From NCBI GenBank assembly GCA_944384745.1, contig CALWUO010000021.1, positions 1 to 32,036 of the forward strand: 32,036 bases of DNA, written 5' to 3'. The notes beneath the pieces were generated by a model that searched no databases, had not been told where the DNA came from, and saw nothing but the letters and a program-made list of their open reading frames with translations. A program made the translations under genes and the position numbers. This stretch comes from an uncultured Butyricicoccus sp. Its GTDB lineage: Bacteria; Bacillota; Clostridia; Oscillospirales; Butyricicoccaceae. Below, piece by piece: positions 15,135 to 23,229 of the stretch. Position 1 is the first letter of the stretch. Every line of letters starts with the position of its first letter.

Positions 15135-17546
15135 ATGAAACTGCCTCTTTCTTGGCTTAAAGACTATACCGATATAGAAGGTATTAGCAATAAAGAATAT
15201 AATGCTCGTCTAACCATGTCTGGCTCTAAAGTTGAGTGTGTGGAATATCTTGGCGAGGAAATAAATAATGTTGTAACAGGTGAAATTCTATCCGTAGAAA
15301 AACACCCAGATTCTGACCATTTAGTTATATGTCAGCTTAATGTAGGTAAGGACGAACCTGTACAAATTGTAACAGGTGCACCAAATGTAACTGAAAGTTC
15401 TATCGGTGAAATCTGTCCTGTATGTCTGCACAAGTCCACTTTACCTGGAGGAGTTAAAATCACTAAGGGCAAACTGCGTGGCGTTGTATCTAACGGCATG
15501 ATGTGTTCATTCCAAGAGTTAGGTTTAGACCATGGCTGTGTGCCTTATGCTTGCGATAATGGTATTTTATTCTTACCTAAAGGAACTCCTGTTGGTGTAG
15601 ACATCAAAACTGTGTTAGGTCTTGATGAATATGTAGCAGAATTTGAAATCACTTCAAACCGTCCAGATTGTTTAAGTGTTATTGGTCTTGCAAGAGAAAC
15701 TGCGGCAACTTTTAACCGTGCTTTTAATGTCAAAACTCCAGTTGTCAAAGGCTGTGGAGAAAATATAAACGATTATGTATCTGTCCGTGTAGATGAGCCT
15801 GAACTTTGCCCACGTTATACTGCTAGAATTGTTAAAAACATTAAAATTGAGCCTTCCCCTGCTTGGCTACGTGAACGCCTATTTGCCGCAGGTGTAAGAC
15901 CTATTAACAATATTGTCGATATTACAAACTATGTAATGCTTGAATATGGTCAGCCAATGCATGCATTTGATTATGCTTGTTTATCTGATGGAAAGATTGT
16001 TGTAAGACGTCCACAAGCGGGTGAAGCTATACAAACCCTTGATGGTCAGGATAGAGCAATCACTGGTGAAATGCTTGCAATCTGTGATGGTTCTAAACCT
16101 GTTGCTATTGCTGGTGTAATGGGTGGTGCTAACTCTGAAATCACAGAAAATACAAATACAGTTGTATTTGAGTCCGCTTGTTTTCATGGAACAACTGTTA
16201 GACTAACTGCAAAAGCTCTAGGCATGCGTACTGAGGCTTCTGGTCGTTTTGAAAAAGGTCTTGATGCATCTCTAACTATGCCAGCTCTTGAACGTGCTTG
16301 TGAGCTTGTTGAAATGCTTGGTGCAGGTGATGTTATTGATGGTGTTGTTGATGTATGCTCTGCTGATTTAACTCCAAAAACTATGCCTTTTGAACCTGAA
16401 AAAATCAATGCTTTACTTGGTACTGATTTGTCCGCTGAAACTCAAAAGGAATATTTAGAACGTTTAGCATTTAAAGTCGATGGCGACAAGGTTATAATTC
16501 CATCTTTCCGTATTGATATTAATCGTATGTGTGACCTTGCAGAAGAAGTTGCACGTATTTATGGTTATGATAATATCCCAGTGCGTTTATATGCTGGTGA
16601 TACAACACAGGGCGGTTTATCACCTCGTCAGATGTTAGAGCGTTTAGCAACTGATGTATGTTTATCCGCTGGTTTTGATGAATCTATGAGTCATTCTTTT
16701 ATCAGCCCTAAATTCTATGATAATATCAATATGCCAGCAAATGACAAGCGTAGAATTTCAACTACTATTTTAAATCCACTTGGTGAGGATTTCTCTGTTA
16801 TGAGAACAACTGTGCTCCCAAGTATGCTTGATTCACTTGCTCATAACAATGCACACAGAAACGCTACTGCATCACTTTATGAACTTGGCACTATTTACAC
16901 CCCTGTACTAAAAGAAGATGGTACAGTTAATGTTGATTTACTACCACATGAAGAAAAGATTTTAACTATTGGAACATATGGCAAATTTAACTTCTTCCAG
17001 TTAAAAGGTTTAATTGAAGCTATTTGTACAAAACTAAATATTAAAAATATTAGCTTTGTAGCAGATAAAGAAAACCCATCTTATCATACAGGTAGATGTG
17101 CAAAGGTTTATTCTGGTGAAACATTACTTGGCACATTTGGCACTATTCACCCAGTTGTATCTAAAAAGTATGGTTTTAATACTGAAGTTTTAGCCGCTGA
17201 ACTTGCTATGGATAAATTAGCAGAATGTGCTGACCCAGTAAAACTTTATCAACCTCTTCCAAAATTCCCTGCATCTACTCGTGATATTGCTGTTATTGTT
17301 GATGACAGTATACCAGCGGCTGATATGCAAAAGGCAATCGAACAAGCGGCAGGTAATATTCTGGAAACTGTTAAACTGTTTGATGTGTATAAGGGCAAGG
17401 GTATTGCAGAGGGCAAAAAATCTGTTGCATATTCTATGAGTCTTCGTGCTGCTGACCGAACTTTAAAAGATGAAGAATGTGACAATGCAATGCATAAGGC
17501 AATTAAGGCTCTTGAAGAAAAGTTTGGTGCAACTCTTAGAAGCTAA
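15135..17546 (+). CDS. pheT: Phenylalanyl-tRNA synthetase beta subunit
   Basis: Partner of PheS that binds and edits tRNA-Phe. The 803-residue protein has the usual bacterial length. It starts with MKLPLSWLKDY, then an EMAP/OB-type tRNA-binding domain (about 40-155), the B3/B4 editing domain in the middle (around 205-375), the B5 domain (about 400-470), and a C-terminal anticodon-binding FDX-ACB domain (about 710-803, beginning PKFPASTRDIAVIV). It is 19 bp after pheS with an AGGAGG site. No clear terminator is seen after it. Confidence 0.97.
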   Translation: MKLPLSWLKDYTDIEGISNKEYNARLTMSGSKVECVEYLGEEINNVVTGEILSVEKHPDSDHLVICQLNVGKDEPVQIVTGAPNVTESSIGEICPVCLHKSTLPGGVKITKGKLRGVVSNGMMCSFQELGLDHGCVPYACDNGILFLPKGTPVGVDIKTVLGLDEYVAEFEITSNRPDCLSVIGLARETAATFNRAFNVKTPVVKGCGENINDYVSVRVDEPELCPRYTARIVKNIKIEPSPAWLRERLFAAGVRPINNIVDITNYVMLEYGQPMHAFDYACLSDGKIVVRRPQAGEAIQTLDGQDRAITGEMLAICDGSKPVAIAGVMGGANSEITENTNTVVFESACFHGTTVRLTAKALGMRTEASGRFEKGLDASLTMPALERACELVEMLGAGDVIDGVVDVCSADLTPKTMPFEPEKINALLGTDLSAETQKEYLERLAFKVDGDKVIIPSFRIDINRMCDLAEEVARIYGYDNIPVRLYAGDTTQGGLSPRQMLERLATDVCLSAGFDESMSHSFISPKFYDNINMPANDKRRISTTILNPLGEDFSVMRTTVLPSMLDSLAHNNAHRNATASLYELGTIYTPVLKEDGTVNVDLLPHEEKILTIGTYGKFNFFQLKGLIEAICTKLNIKNISFVADKENPSYHTGRCAKVYSGETLLGTFGTIHPVVSKKYGFNTEVLAAELAMDKLAECADPVKLYQPLPKFPASTRDIAVIVDDSIPAADMQKAIEQAAGNILETVKLFDVYKGKGIAEGKKSVAYSMSLRAADRTLKDEECDNAMHKAIKALEEKFGATLRS

Positions 17547-17590
17547 AGTGTTTTTTGAATGTTTTTTGCAATATTTCCGAAGTTTTCCCC

Positions 17591-17619
17591 TTTACATTTT
17601 GTAATTTCTGTATTATTAT
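17591..17619 (+). promoter_or_regulatory. Candidate promoter of ireB
   Basis: TTTACA (17591-17596), 17 bp, TATTAT (17614-17619), followed by a short leader and AAGGAGG before the ATG at 17659. Confidence 0.55.
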
Positions 17620-17658
17620 ATCAATAGTAAGCATATAATTATAAGGAGGACGGGATAT

Positions 17659-17904
17659 ATGCTAGACGGCACTAGAAAGTTTAATCTTGTGGACGATTCT
17701 AACGCTGAAATGAAGCGAATTCTGACCACAGTTTATGATGCTCTTAAAGAAAAGGGTTATAATCCAATCAATCAAATTGTTGGCTATCTTCTCTCTGAAG
17801 ACCCAACTTATATCACAAATCATAACAATGCACGAAGCTTAATTCGTAAAATTGACCGTGATGAACTGATGCAGGAGCTTGTTTCTTACTATCTGGATAA
17901 CTAA
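17659..17904 (+). CDS. ireB: IreB family regulatory phosphoprotein
   Basis: Small cytosolic protein (81 residues) of the IreB/UPF0297 family. In Enterococcus faecalis, IreB is phosphorylated by the PASTA kinase IreK and modulates cephalosporin tolerance. It has the family sequence [20 protein letters not shown] and a conserved C-terminal helix. A threonine lies near the N-terminus (Thr5), close to the phospho-threonines of the Enterococcus protein; equivalence is inferred. AAGGAGG is 9 bp before the ATG. The usual downstream partner ruvX/yqgF and the small DUF1292 gene are absent. A terminator follows directly, so it is a single-gene unit. Confidence 0.92.
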   Translation: MLDGTRKFNLVDDSNAEMKRILTTVYDALKEKGYNPINQIVGYLLSEDPTYITNHNNARSLIRKIDRDELMQELVSYYLDN

Positions 17905-17915
17905 GAATATATTTA

Positions 17916-17942
17916 ATCCCTGTGTCTTTATGGCATAGGGAT
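17916..17942 (+). terminator. Terminator of ireB
   Basis: Stem ATCCCTGTG/CATAGGGAT (9 bp with one G-T pair) and a 9-base loop, running into TTTTTTTCT. Confidence 0.85.
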
Positions 17943-17971
17943 TTTTTTCTGTCTGGAAAGGTTTGGTTTTT

Positions 17972-18550
17972 ATGACAAACATTTTTGCACCATTAAAACG
18001 TTATTTTCTTTCTTTATTTTTTACACTTGTTATATCTCTTATCCCATATATCATTGTAAATGATGTTTTGGCTGTTGTTCTTTCTGCTGTATCTATAATT
18101 TTCAGTATTGTACAAATTCATGCTATATATTGTATGCGTGAAGCCTGTGAACGTATAAGAAAATCGTTTAATTTCTTTATATTAAGCCTTGTGGGCATGA
18201 TTATAACACTTATCACTGCTATTTTAGGGCTTTATAGCGAGAATGTAGGGCTTGCACTAATTTCAATCTTTATTATGATTGTCTTTGCATGTTTTTCTAT
18301 TGCTGCAAATTTTCAATTTATATGGGGACTTGATGAGCTTGTTATAAAAAATGGCTATAACTATCCGCAAGGCAAAATTAAATGGATGTTTTGGCTAACA
18401 ATTATAAATGGTTTAATAACAGGTTCACTTGCAAATGCAGGTGCAACTGTGCAAGCGTTAATTATTGGTACAGTTTGTAGTGTGTGCTCACTTTGGTTAC
18501 TTTATGAGTATTTACAAGCGGTTAACGAAAAAGAAAACAAACAAATATAG
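17972..18550 (+). CDS. Polytopic membrane protein of unknown function
   Basis: Not recognised. The roughly 192-residue hydrophobic protein has about six predicted membrane segments (near residues 10-27, 30-50, 65-85, 90-115, 135-155 and 160-178). A short loop carries several charged residues (REACERIRKS) and the tail is basic/acidic (NEKENKQI). No catalytic motif, signal peptide or transporter signature stands out. The ATG at 17972 is preferred over an in-frame TTG at 17963, because GGAAAGG lies about 10 bp before it. It sits between the ireB terminator and a terminator shared with prfC, so it looks like its own unit, perhaps with read-through from ireB. Confidence 0.75.
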   Translation: MTNIFAPLKRYFLSLFFTLVISLIPYIIVNDVLAVVLSAVSIIFSIVQIHAIYCMREACERIRKSFNFFILSLVGMIITLITAILGLYSENVGLALISIFIMIVFACFSIAANFQFIWGLDELVIKNGYNYPQGKIKWMFWLTIINGLITGSLANAGATVQALIIGTVCSVCSLWLLYEYLQAVNEKENKQI

Positions 18551-18575
18551 GGTATGGAAATCAAAATCCATACCC
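18550..18575. terminator. Bidirectional terminator between membrane protein gene and prfC
   Basis: Perfect 9 bp stem GGGTATGGA/TCCATACCC with an 8-base loop, starting on the stop codon of the plus-strand gene. The T-rich tail TTTTACTTTT is on the plus strand. On the minus strand the tail is weak (TATATTTG). Confidence 0.8.
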
Positions 18576-18583
18576 TTTTACTT

Positions 18584-20182
18584 TTATGTGTTTTCAGAAA
18601 ACTCAGCCAGTTCTAAGCCTTCATTTCTATCAAGTGCCCAAGTTATATTCCAAGGACTGGTAAACAGCAATAAATAGTTATTTTTCATATCCTGAACAAC
18701 CTTAGTATCACTTGTTAATGTCAGTTTATGATAATCAAATGTTTCTTCATTTACATTTTCAATCCAGCGTAAATGCTCATAAGGCAACATTTCACGGATA
18801 ATTTCAACATTATATTCATTTTTTAATCTGTATTCTAGCACTTCAAATTGTAGTTGACCTACTACGCCTACAATAACCTCTTCCATACCAGAATTAGGTT
18901 CTTTAAAAATCTGAATTGCACCTTCTTGTGCAATCTGTTCTACACCTTTGACAAATTGTTTACGTTTTAAAGTGTCCTTTTGTCTAACTCTTGCGAAAAG
19001 CTCAGGTGCAAAAGTAGGAATACCAGAAAATTTGCATTTTTTCGCAGGAGAGCACACAGTGTCACCAATAGAGAAAATACCTGGGTCAAATACACCAATA
19101 ATATCACCTGCATATGCTTCATCAACAATAGAACGGTCTTGAGCCATAAGCTGTTGAGGCTGTGCAAGCTGTATTTTTTTACCGCCTTGAACATGCCAAA
19201 CTTCTTTACCTCGTTCAAACTTACCTGAGCAAATTCTCATAAATGCAATTCTATCACGATGAGCTTTGTTCATATTAGCTTGAATTTTAAATACAAATGC
19301 AGAGAAATTGTCGTCAAATGGGTCAATAACTCCGATATCAGACTGTCTAGCGGTTGGGGGTGGTGTCATAACAAGGAATTTTTTTAGAAATGGTTCTACA
19401 CCAAAGTTAGTAAGAGCAGAACCAAAAAACACAGGTGATAATTTACCATTATGCACAGCTTTTAAATCAAATTCATCACCTGCACCACTTAGTAATTCAA
19501 TATCATCTGATAAAGTGCTGTATTGCTCATCTGTCAATAACTCTTTAAGCTCTGGAGAGTTAAATTTTAAATGAGTTGCCGCAACCTCATGACGAGCATC
19601 TACACCATCAAATGCAATAACTTCATCATCTAATCTATCATATACGCCCTTAAATTCTTTACCAGAACCAATAGGCCAGTTTACAGCAAAAGTGCCAATA
19701 CCTAGTTCATTTTCTATTTCTTCGAGCAGTTCATAAGGGTCTCTTGAGTCTCTATCCATCTTATTGATAAAAGTAAAGATAGGAACTCCACGCATGGCAC
19801 AAACTTTAAATAATTTTCTTGTCTGTGCTTCGACACCCTTAGAGGCATCAATAACCATTACAGCAGAGTCTGCTGCCATTAGAGTACGATAAGTGTCTTC
19901 TGAGAAATCTTGGTGTCCAGGGGTATCAAGGATATTTATACATTTATCGCCATATCTAAACTGTAAAACAGAAGAAGTTACCGAAATACCACGCTGTTTT
20001 TCAATTTCCATCCAGTCTGAAACGGCATGGCGGCTATTTTTTTTACCTTTAACCATACCCGCTTCTTGAATTGCTCCGCCATAGAGTAAGAATTTTTCTG
20101 TAATTGTAGTTTTACCTGCGTCAGGGTGAGAAATAATGGCAAATGTGCGTCTATTGCCAATTTCCTGTCTTAAATCAGACAA
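18584..20182 (-). CDS. prfC: Peptide chain release factor 3
   Basis: GTPase that recycles RF1 and RF2 from the ribosome after termination. The 532-residue length is right for RF3. It has the G1 loop SHPDAGKTT at about 18-26, the RF3-type GISVTSS switch, DTPGHQDFSEDTYRTL and NKMDRD. Domains II and III follow the G domain. The start is TTG with GGAGG about 7 bp upstream. The G1 wording and the ED in G3 separate it from EF-G and TypA. It lies downstream of recR, separated by a hairpin. Confidence 0.96.
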   Translation of the reverse strand: MSDLRQEIGNRRTFAIISHPDAGKTTITEKFLLYGGAIQEAGMVKGKKNSRHAVSDWMEIEKQRGISVTSSVLQFRYGDKCINILDTPGHQDFSEDTYRTLMAADSAVMVIDASKGVEAQTRKLFKVCAMRGVPIFTFINKMDRDSRDPYELLEEIENELGIGTFAVNWPIGSGKEFKGVYDRLDDEVIAFDGVDARHEVAATHLKFNSPELKELLTDEQYSTLSDDIELLSGAGDEFDLKAVHNGKLSPVFFGSALTNFGVEPFLKKFLVMTPPPTARQSDIGVIDPFDDNFSAFVFKIQANMNKAHRDRIAFMRICSGKFERGKEVWHVQGGKKIQLAQPQQLMAQDRSIVDEAYAGDIIGVFDPGIFSIGDTVCSPAKKCKFSGIPTFAPELFARVRQKDTLKRKQFVKGVEQIAQEGAIQIFKEPNSGMEEVIVGVVGQLQFEVLEYRLKNEYNVEIIREMLPYEHLRWIENVNEETFDYHKLTLTSDTKVVQDMKNNYLLLFTSPWNITWALDRNEGLELAEFSENT

Positions 20183-20226
20183 AGTAATACCTCCATTTTT
20201 TATATATTATTAAACTTCAAAAGTAA

Positions 20227-20252
20227 ACCGCACAAATATACTATTGTGCGGT
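20227..20252. terminator. Hairpin between recR and prfC
   Basis: Stem ACCGCACAA/TTGTGCGGT (9 bp) with an 8-base loop, 7 bases beyond the recR stop. On the minus strand the tail is TTACTTTTG. On the plus strand it is GTTTTTTT, the better U-tract. It probably ends the dnaX-ebfC-recR transcript. Confidence 0.7.
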
Positions 20253-20258
20253 GTTTTT

Positions 20259-20864
20259 TTAAATTTCACGTCTGCCTTCCAAAGCACGCATTAAAGTTAC
20301 CTCGTCCACATACTCAAGATGACCACCAACGGGCATTCCATAAGCTAAACGAGTTATTTTGATACCAAAAGGTCTTAAAATACGGGATAGATACATAGCA
20401 GTAGCCTCGCCTTCTGTATCTGGATTTGTGGCAATAATAACTTCTTTAACGTCTTCATTTTCATCTGCAACACGTTTTAAAAGCTCTTTAATACGGATAT
20501 CATCAGGACCTATTCCATTAAGTGGTGAAATTGTGCCATGTAACACATGATAAAGCCCACGAAATTCTCTAGTTTTTTCAAAAGCTATAACATCTTTTGG
20601 GTCTGTCACAACACAGATAACACTTCTATCACGAGATGGATTTTTACAAATTGGACAGATTTCGCTATCGGTTAAATTTTGACATATTTTACAGGTGTAA
20701 ATATTGTTTTTTGCCTCTAAAAGAGCTTTGGCAAAACTTTCTGCGGTTTCTTTGGGCTGGTTCATAATATAAAATGCAAGACGTTGTGCGGTTTTCTGAC
20801 CTATTCCAGGGAGTTTAGCAAACTCCTCTATCAGACGTTCTACTGGTGGTGCAAAAAATTGCAT
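20259..20864 (-). CDS. recR: Recombination mediator protein RecR
   Basis: Works with RecO and RecF to load RecA at single-strand gaps. The 201-residue protein has the usual length. It has an N-terminal helix-hairpin-helix ([14 protein letters not shown]), a four-cysteine zinc finger (CKIC...CPIC), and a Toprim domain ([14 protein letters not shown] with later [12 protein letters not shown]). A C-terminal stretch ends RALEGRREI. It is 2 bp after ebfC, in the conserved dnaX-ebfC-recR order. Confidence 0.97.
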   Translation of the reverse strand: MQFFAPPVERLIEEFAKLPGIGQKTAQRLAFYIMNQPKETAESFAKALLEAKNNIYTCKICQNLTDSEICPICKNPSRDRSVICVVTDPKDVIAFEKTREFRGLYHVLHGTISPLNGIGPDDIRIKELLKRVADENEDVKEVIIATNPDTEGEATAMYLSRILRPFGIKITRLAYGMPVGGHLEYVDEVTLMRALEGRREI

Positions 20865-20866
20865 TT

Positions 20867-21211
20867 TTAAAACAGTCCTGGTATACTGCCCATACCGCCA
20901 GTAACTTGCTTCATAGATTGTTCAGATTTTTCACTAGCTAAACGGAACGCCTCATTTATTGCAGCAAGCACTAAATCCTGAAGCATTTCAACATCATCTG
21001 GGTCTACAACTTCTGGTTTAATCTCAAGAGCCTTTAGTGTATTTGTGCCTTGAACAATAGCCTTAACAGCACCACCGCCAGCAGTAGCTTCTGTTTCCAT
21101 TTCGGAAATAGCTTCTTGAGCTTTTAGCATATCCTGTTGCATTTTCTGTGCTTGTTTAATCATTGCCTGCATGTTCATTCCGCCCATGCCGCCAAATTTA
21201 CCCTTTGCCAT
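20867..21211 (-). CDS. ebfC: YbaB/EbfC family nucleoid-associated protein
   Basis: Small DNA-binding protein thought to act as a dimer on the nucleoid. The 114-residue protein starts with a Gly/Met-rich segment, then a Met/Gln-rich helix ([12 protein letters not shown]), and the family core [27 protein letters not shown]. It ends in GMGSIPGLF, as is usual. It lies between dnaX and recR as in B. subtilis (yaaK). TAAGGAGG precedes the ATG. Confidence 0.95.
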   Translation of the reverse strand: MAKGKFGGMGGMNMQAMIKQAQKMQQDMLKAQEAISEMETEATAGGGAVKAIVQGTNTLKALEIKPEVVDPDDVEMLQDLVLAAINEAFRLASEKSEQSMKQVTGGMGSIPGLF

Positions 21212-21226
21212 AATAAAATTTCCTCC

Positions 21227-22798
21227 TTAAAATTCGGTAATTTCTATATCTAAATCCTGTGCTTTTTTTAGGATTTCATCTATGTTTTTATTATCCTCTT
21301 GTTTTATCGGTTTTTGGTTAGGCTCATAAATTCTAAGTCTTAACTGACTTCCCTCAAGTTCACTTGCTGCTGTTTGCACTCTTGTTTTTGTAGGTTCAGC
21401 TTTTAAAAGTCCTGCGGTTATATCATCATCACAATATAAAAGCAATTTATCACCATCTATTTGAGCACGAACATAACCAGATTTCATACAAGTTAAAGTA
21501 CCTATATTTATTTTACCAGCAAGTTGATTTAAAAGCTTTGCCCAATGTTTCCAAGGTTCTCCCAATTTTTGCTCTGGTTTTTGTTGTAATAGTTGCTGTT
21601 TAGGTTGTGAAACTTGCTTTTTTTCTTGTTTAGTTATTGGCTGTTTACTGATAACAACACCACTTTTTATGCTTTGTTCTAATGCGTCTATTCTACCTGT
21701 GAGTGTATCATAACTTTCACCACTCATATTACAAAGTCTTACTATTGTAAGTTCTGCCTCTATCCTGCGGTTTGCAGCTGTTTTAAGTCTTGATTGACTT
21801 TGTTGTAAAATATTTGACCAAGCAATAAGGGTTGATGTTGCCACAGGTTCGGCTAAAACGGTGACATCTGAAATAGTATAAGCTGGCGAAATCATATTGG
21901 ACACATCTTGTTTTGATGTTTTTACAAGCAACATATCACGGATAAGCCCTAAAAGCTGGTCAAACACACCAGAAAGTTCTCTTCCTGCGTCATATGCATC
22001 ACCAATAATTTTAACAGCATCAGCAAGATTTTTTTGTTCTATATTCCTCATAATGGAAACAACATCATCAGAACCTAAAATGCCAATACAACGACTAACC
22101 GCATCTTCATCAACTATTTCACATTCGGCTGTACGGTCTAGCATGGAAAGAGCATCACGCATTGCACCGTCAGCAAGTCTTGCTATAAGTTTAGCACCGC
22201 CATCTGTAAGATTTATATTTTCGGCTTTAGCGACTTCACAAAGTCGATATGCAATATCATCTGGGGTTATTCTTCTGAAGTCAAATCTTTGACAACGTGA
22301 AAGAATGGTCGCAGGTACTTTATGGATTTCTGTTGTAGCCAAAATAAATAAAACATGACTTGGAGGTTCTTCTAATGTTTTAAGCAGTGCATTAAAAGCA
22401 CCCACTGAAAGCATGTGCACCTCATCTATAATATACACACGTTTTTTAACAGCGGCTGGTGCATAGCGAGTTTCATCACGTATATCACGTATATTATCAA
22501 CACCATTATTAGATGCAGCATCTATTTCAACCACATCAAGTACAGAACCATCTAAAATACTTTTGCAAGCCTCACATTCTCCACAAGGGTCGCCATCTTT
22601 AGGATTTTGACAGTTTACCGCACGAGCCAAAATTTTTGCACATGTGGTTTTGCCTGTGCCTCTTGTGCCTGAAAACAGATATGCATGAGATAATCTATTT
22701 GTTGTTATTTGAGCCCTTAAAGTATCGGTTATATGTTTTTGACCGATAACATCGGCAAACTTTAACGGTCGCCATTTACGATATAATGCCTGATACAT
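21227..22798 (-). CDS. dnaX: DNA polymerase III subunits gamma/tau
   Basis: Clamp-loader ATPase that places the beta clamp on DNA. The 523-residue protein starts MYQALYRKWRPLKFADVIGQ. It has Walker A GTRGTGKTT at about 44-52, a zinc module with four cysteines (CQNPKDGDPCGECEAC), the DEVH Walker B, and the LSRCQRFDF sensor segment. A Gln/Lys-rich linker (about 395-420) precedes a short C-terminal domain. A run of seven A residues near the 3' end is too close to the stop to produce a distinct gamma form. It starts 28 bp after the SRP RNA terminator and probably relies partly on read-through. Confidence 0.96.
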   Translation of the reverse strand: MYQALYRKWRPLKFADVIGQKHITDTLRAQITTNRLSHAYLFSGTRGTGKTTCAKILARAVNCQNPKDGDPCGECEACKSILDGSVLDVVEIDAASNNGVDNIRDIRDETRYAPAAVKKRVYIIDEVHMLSVGAFNALLKTLEEPPSHVLFILATTEIHKVPATILSRCQRFDFRRITPDDIAYRLCEVAKAENINLTDGGAKLIARLADGAMRDALSMLDRTAECEIVDEDAVSRCIGILGSDDVVSIMRNIEQKNLADAVKIIGDAYDAGRELSGVFDQLLGLIRDMLLVKTSKQDVSNMISPAYTISDVTVLAEPVATSTLIAWSNILQQSQSRLKTAANRRIEAELTIVRLCNMSGESYDTLTGRIDALEQSIKSGVVISKQPITKQEKKQVSQPKQQLLQQKPEQKLGEPWKHWAKLLNQLAGKINIGTLTCMKSGYVRAQIDGDKLLLYCDDDITAGLLKAEPTKTRVQTAASELEGSQLRLRIYEPNQKPIKQEDNKNIDEILKKAQDLDIEITEF

Positions 22799-22826
22799 TA
22801 TAGTTTACCTCTTTTCTAAAAAGAAA

Positions 22827-22855
22827 AAGCAGACAGAAATTAAATCTGCCTGCTT
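22827..22855 (-). terminator. Terminator of the SRP RNA
   Basis: On the minus strand the stem AAGCAGGCAGA/TCTGTCTGCTT (11 bp with one G-T pair, 7-base loop) is followed by TTTCTTTTTAG. It lies between the SRP RNA and dnaX. Confidence 0.85.
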
Positions 22856-22867
22856 GGTTATCCTTTT

Positions 22868-23188
22868 TTGCTGTAAAACAGCACCCCACAAGACCGTACG
22901 CCAAGAGTTTGAAACGACGCTCCCAACGGCGTGTCCGATGAAATAACTCGAAATCGGCAGTTCTACGGCACACGGTGGTTTCTGCTTAATGCTGCTCGGT
23001 TCCCCGCCTGACATGGTTCACAGTCCTCCGTTGCGTAGTACCAATCTGTCATCATTATTTGACTGGCTGCACACATCAAGATGCCGCCCCTTGCCCTTAG
23101 CTTAATCCCTGCTAGAGCGGATTGCAGGTTACAAGGCACCGCTACCTCCCCGACTAGTACGGCCTTGTGCGATGCTGTTTTGCAGACA
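22868..23188 (-). ncRNA. ffs: Signal recognition particle RNA, large bacterial type
   Basis: RNA core of the SRP, which binds Ffh and targets nascent membrane proteins. On the minus strand the domain IV apex shows GTCAGG (23007-23012), the GGAA loop (23000-23003) and AGCAGC (22991-22996), the Ffh-binding pattern. The Alu-domain motif GGGAGGTAGC is at 23141-23150. The 5' segment near 23158-23185 (GCAAAACAGCA...GGCCGTA) pairs with the 3' segment near 22870-22900 (TACGGTCTTGTG...TGCTGTTTT) to close the long helix 5. The size of about 320 bases includes some uncertainty at both ends. Short reading frames here are not genes. Its place upstream of dnaX matches B. subtilis scr. Confidence 0.95.
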
Positions 23189-23193
23189 GGATT

Positions 23194-23222
23194 ATTATAC
23201 TATAACATTTTTAAAATAGCAA
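23194..23222 (-). promoter_or_regulatory. Promoter of the SRP RNA
   Basis: TTGCTA (23217-23222), 17 bp, TATAAT (23194-23199) on the minus strand, about 7 bases before the RNA 5' end. It starts 8 bases before the stop of the penicillin-binding protein gene. Confidence 0.75.
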
Positions 23223-23229
23223 GTAAATT

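Noticed and set aside
20182..20227. TTTACT-N17-TATAAA promoter for prfC
   Set aside because: The predicted start would fall inside the ribosome-binding site of prfC, so it is unlikely to work as drawn.
21227..21290. Programmed frameshift in dnaX at a run of seven A residues
   Set aside because: The run is only some 13 codons from the stop, so a shift would not give a separate gamma protein, and no stimulatory stem is evident.
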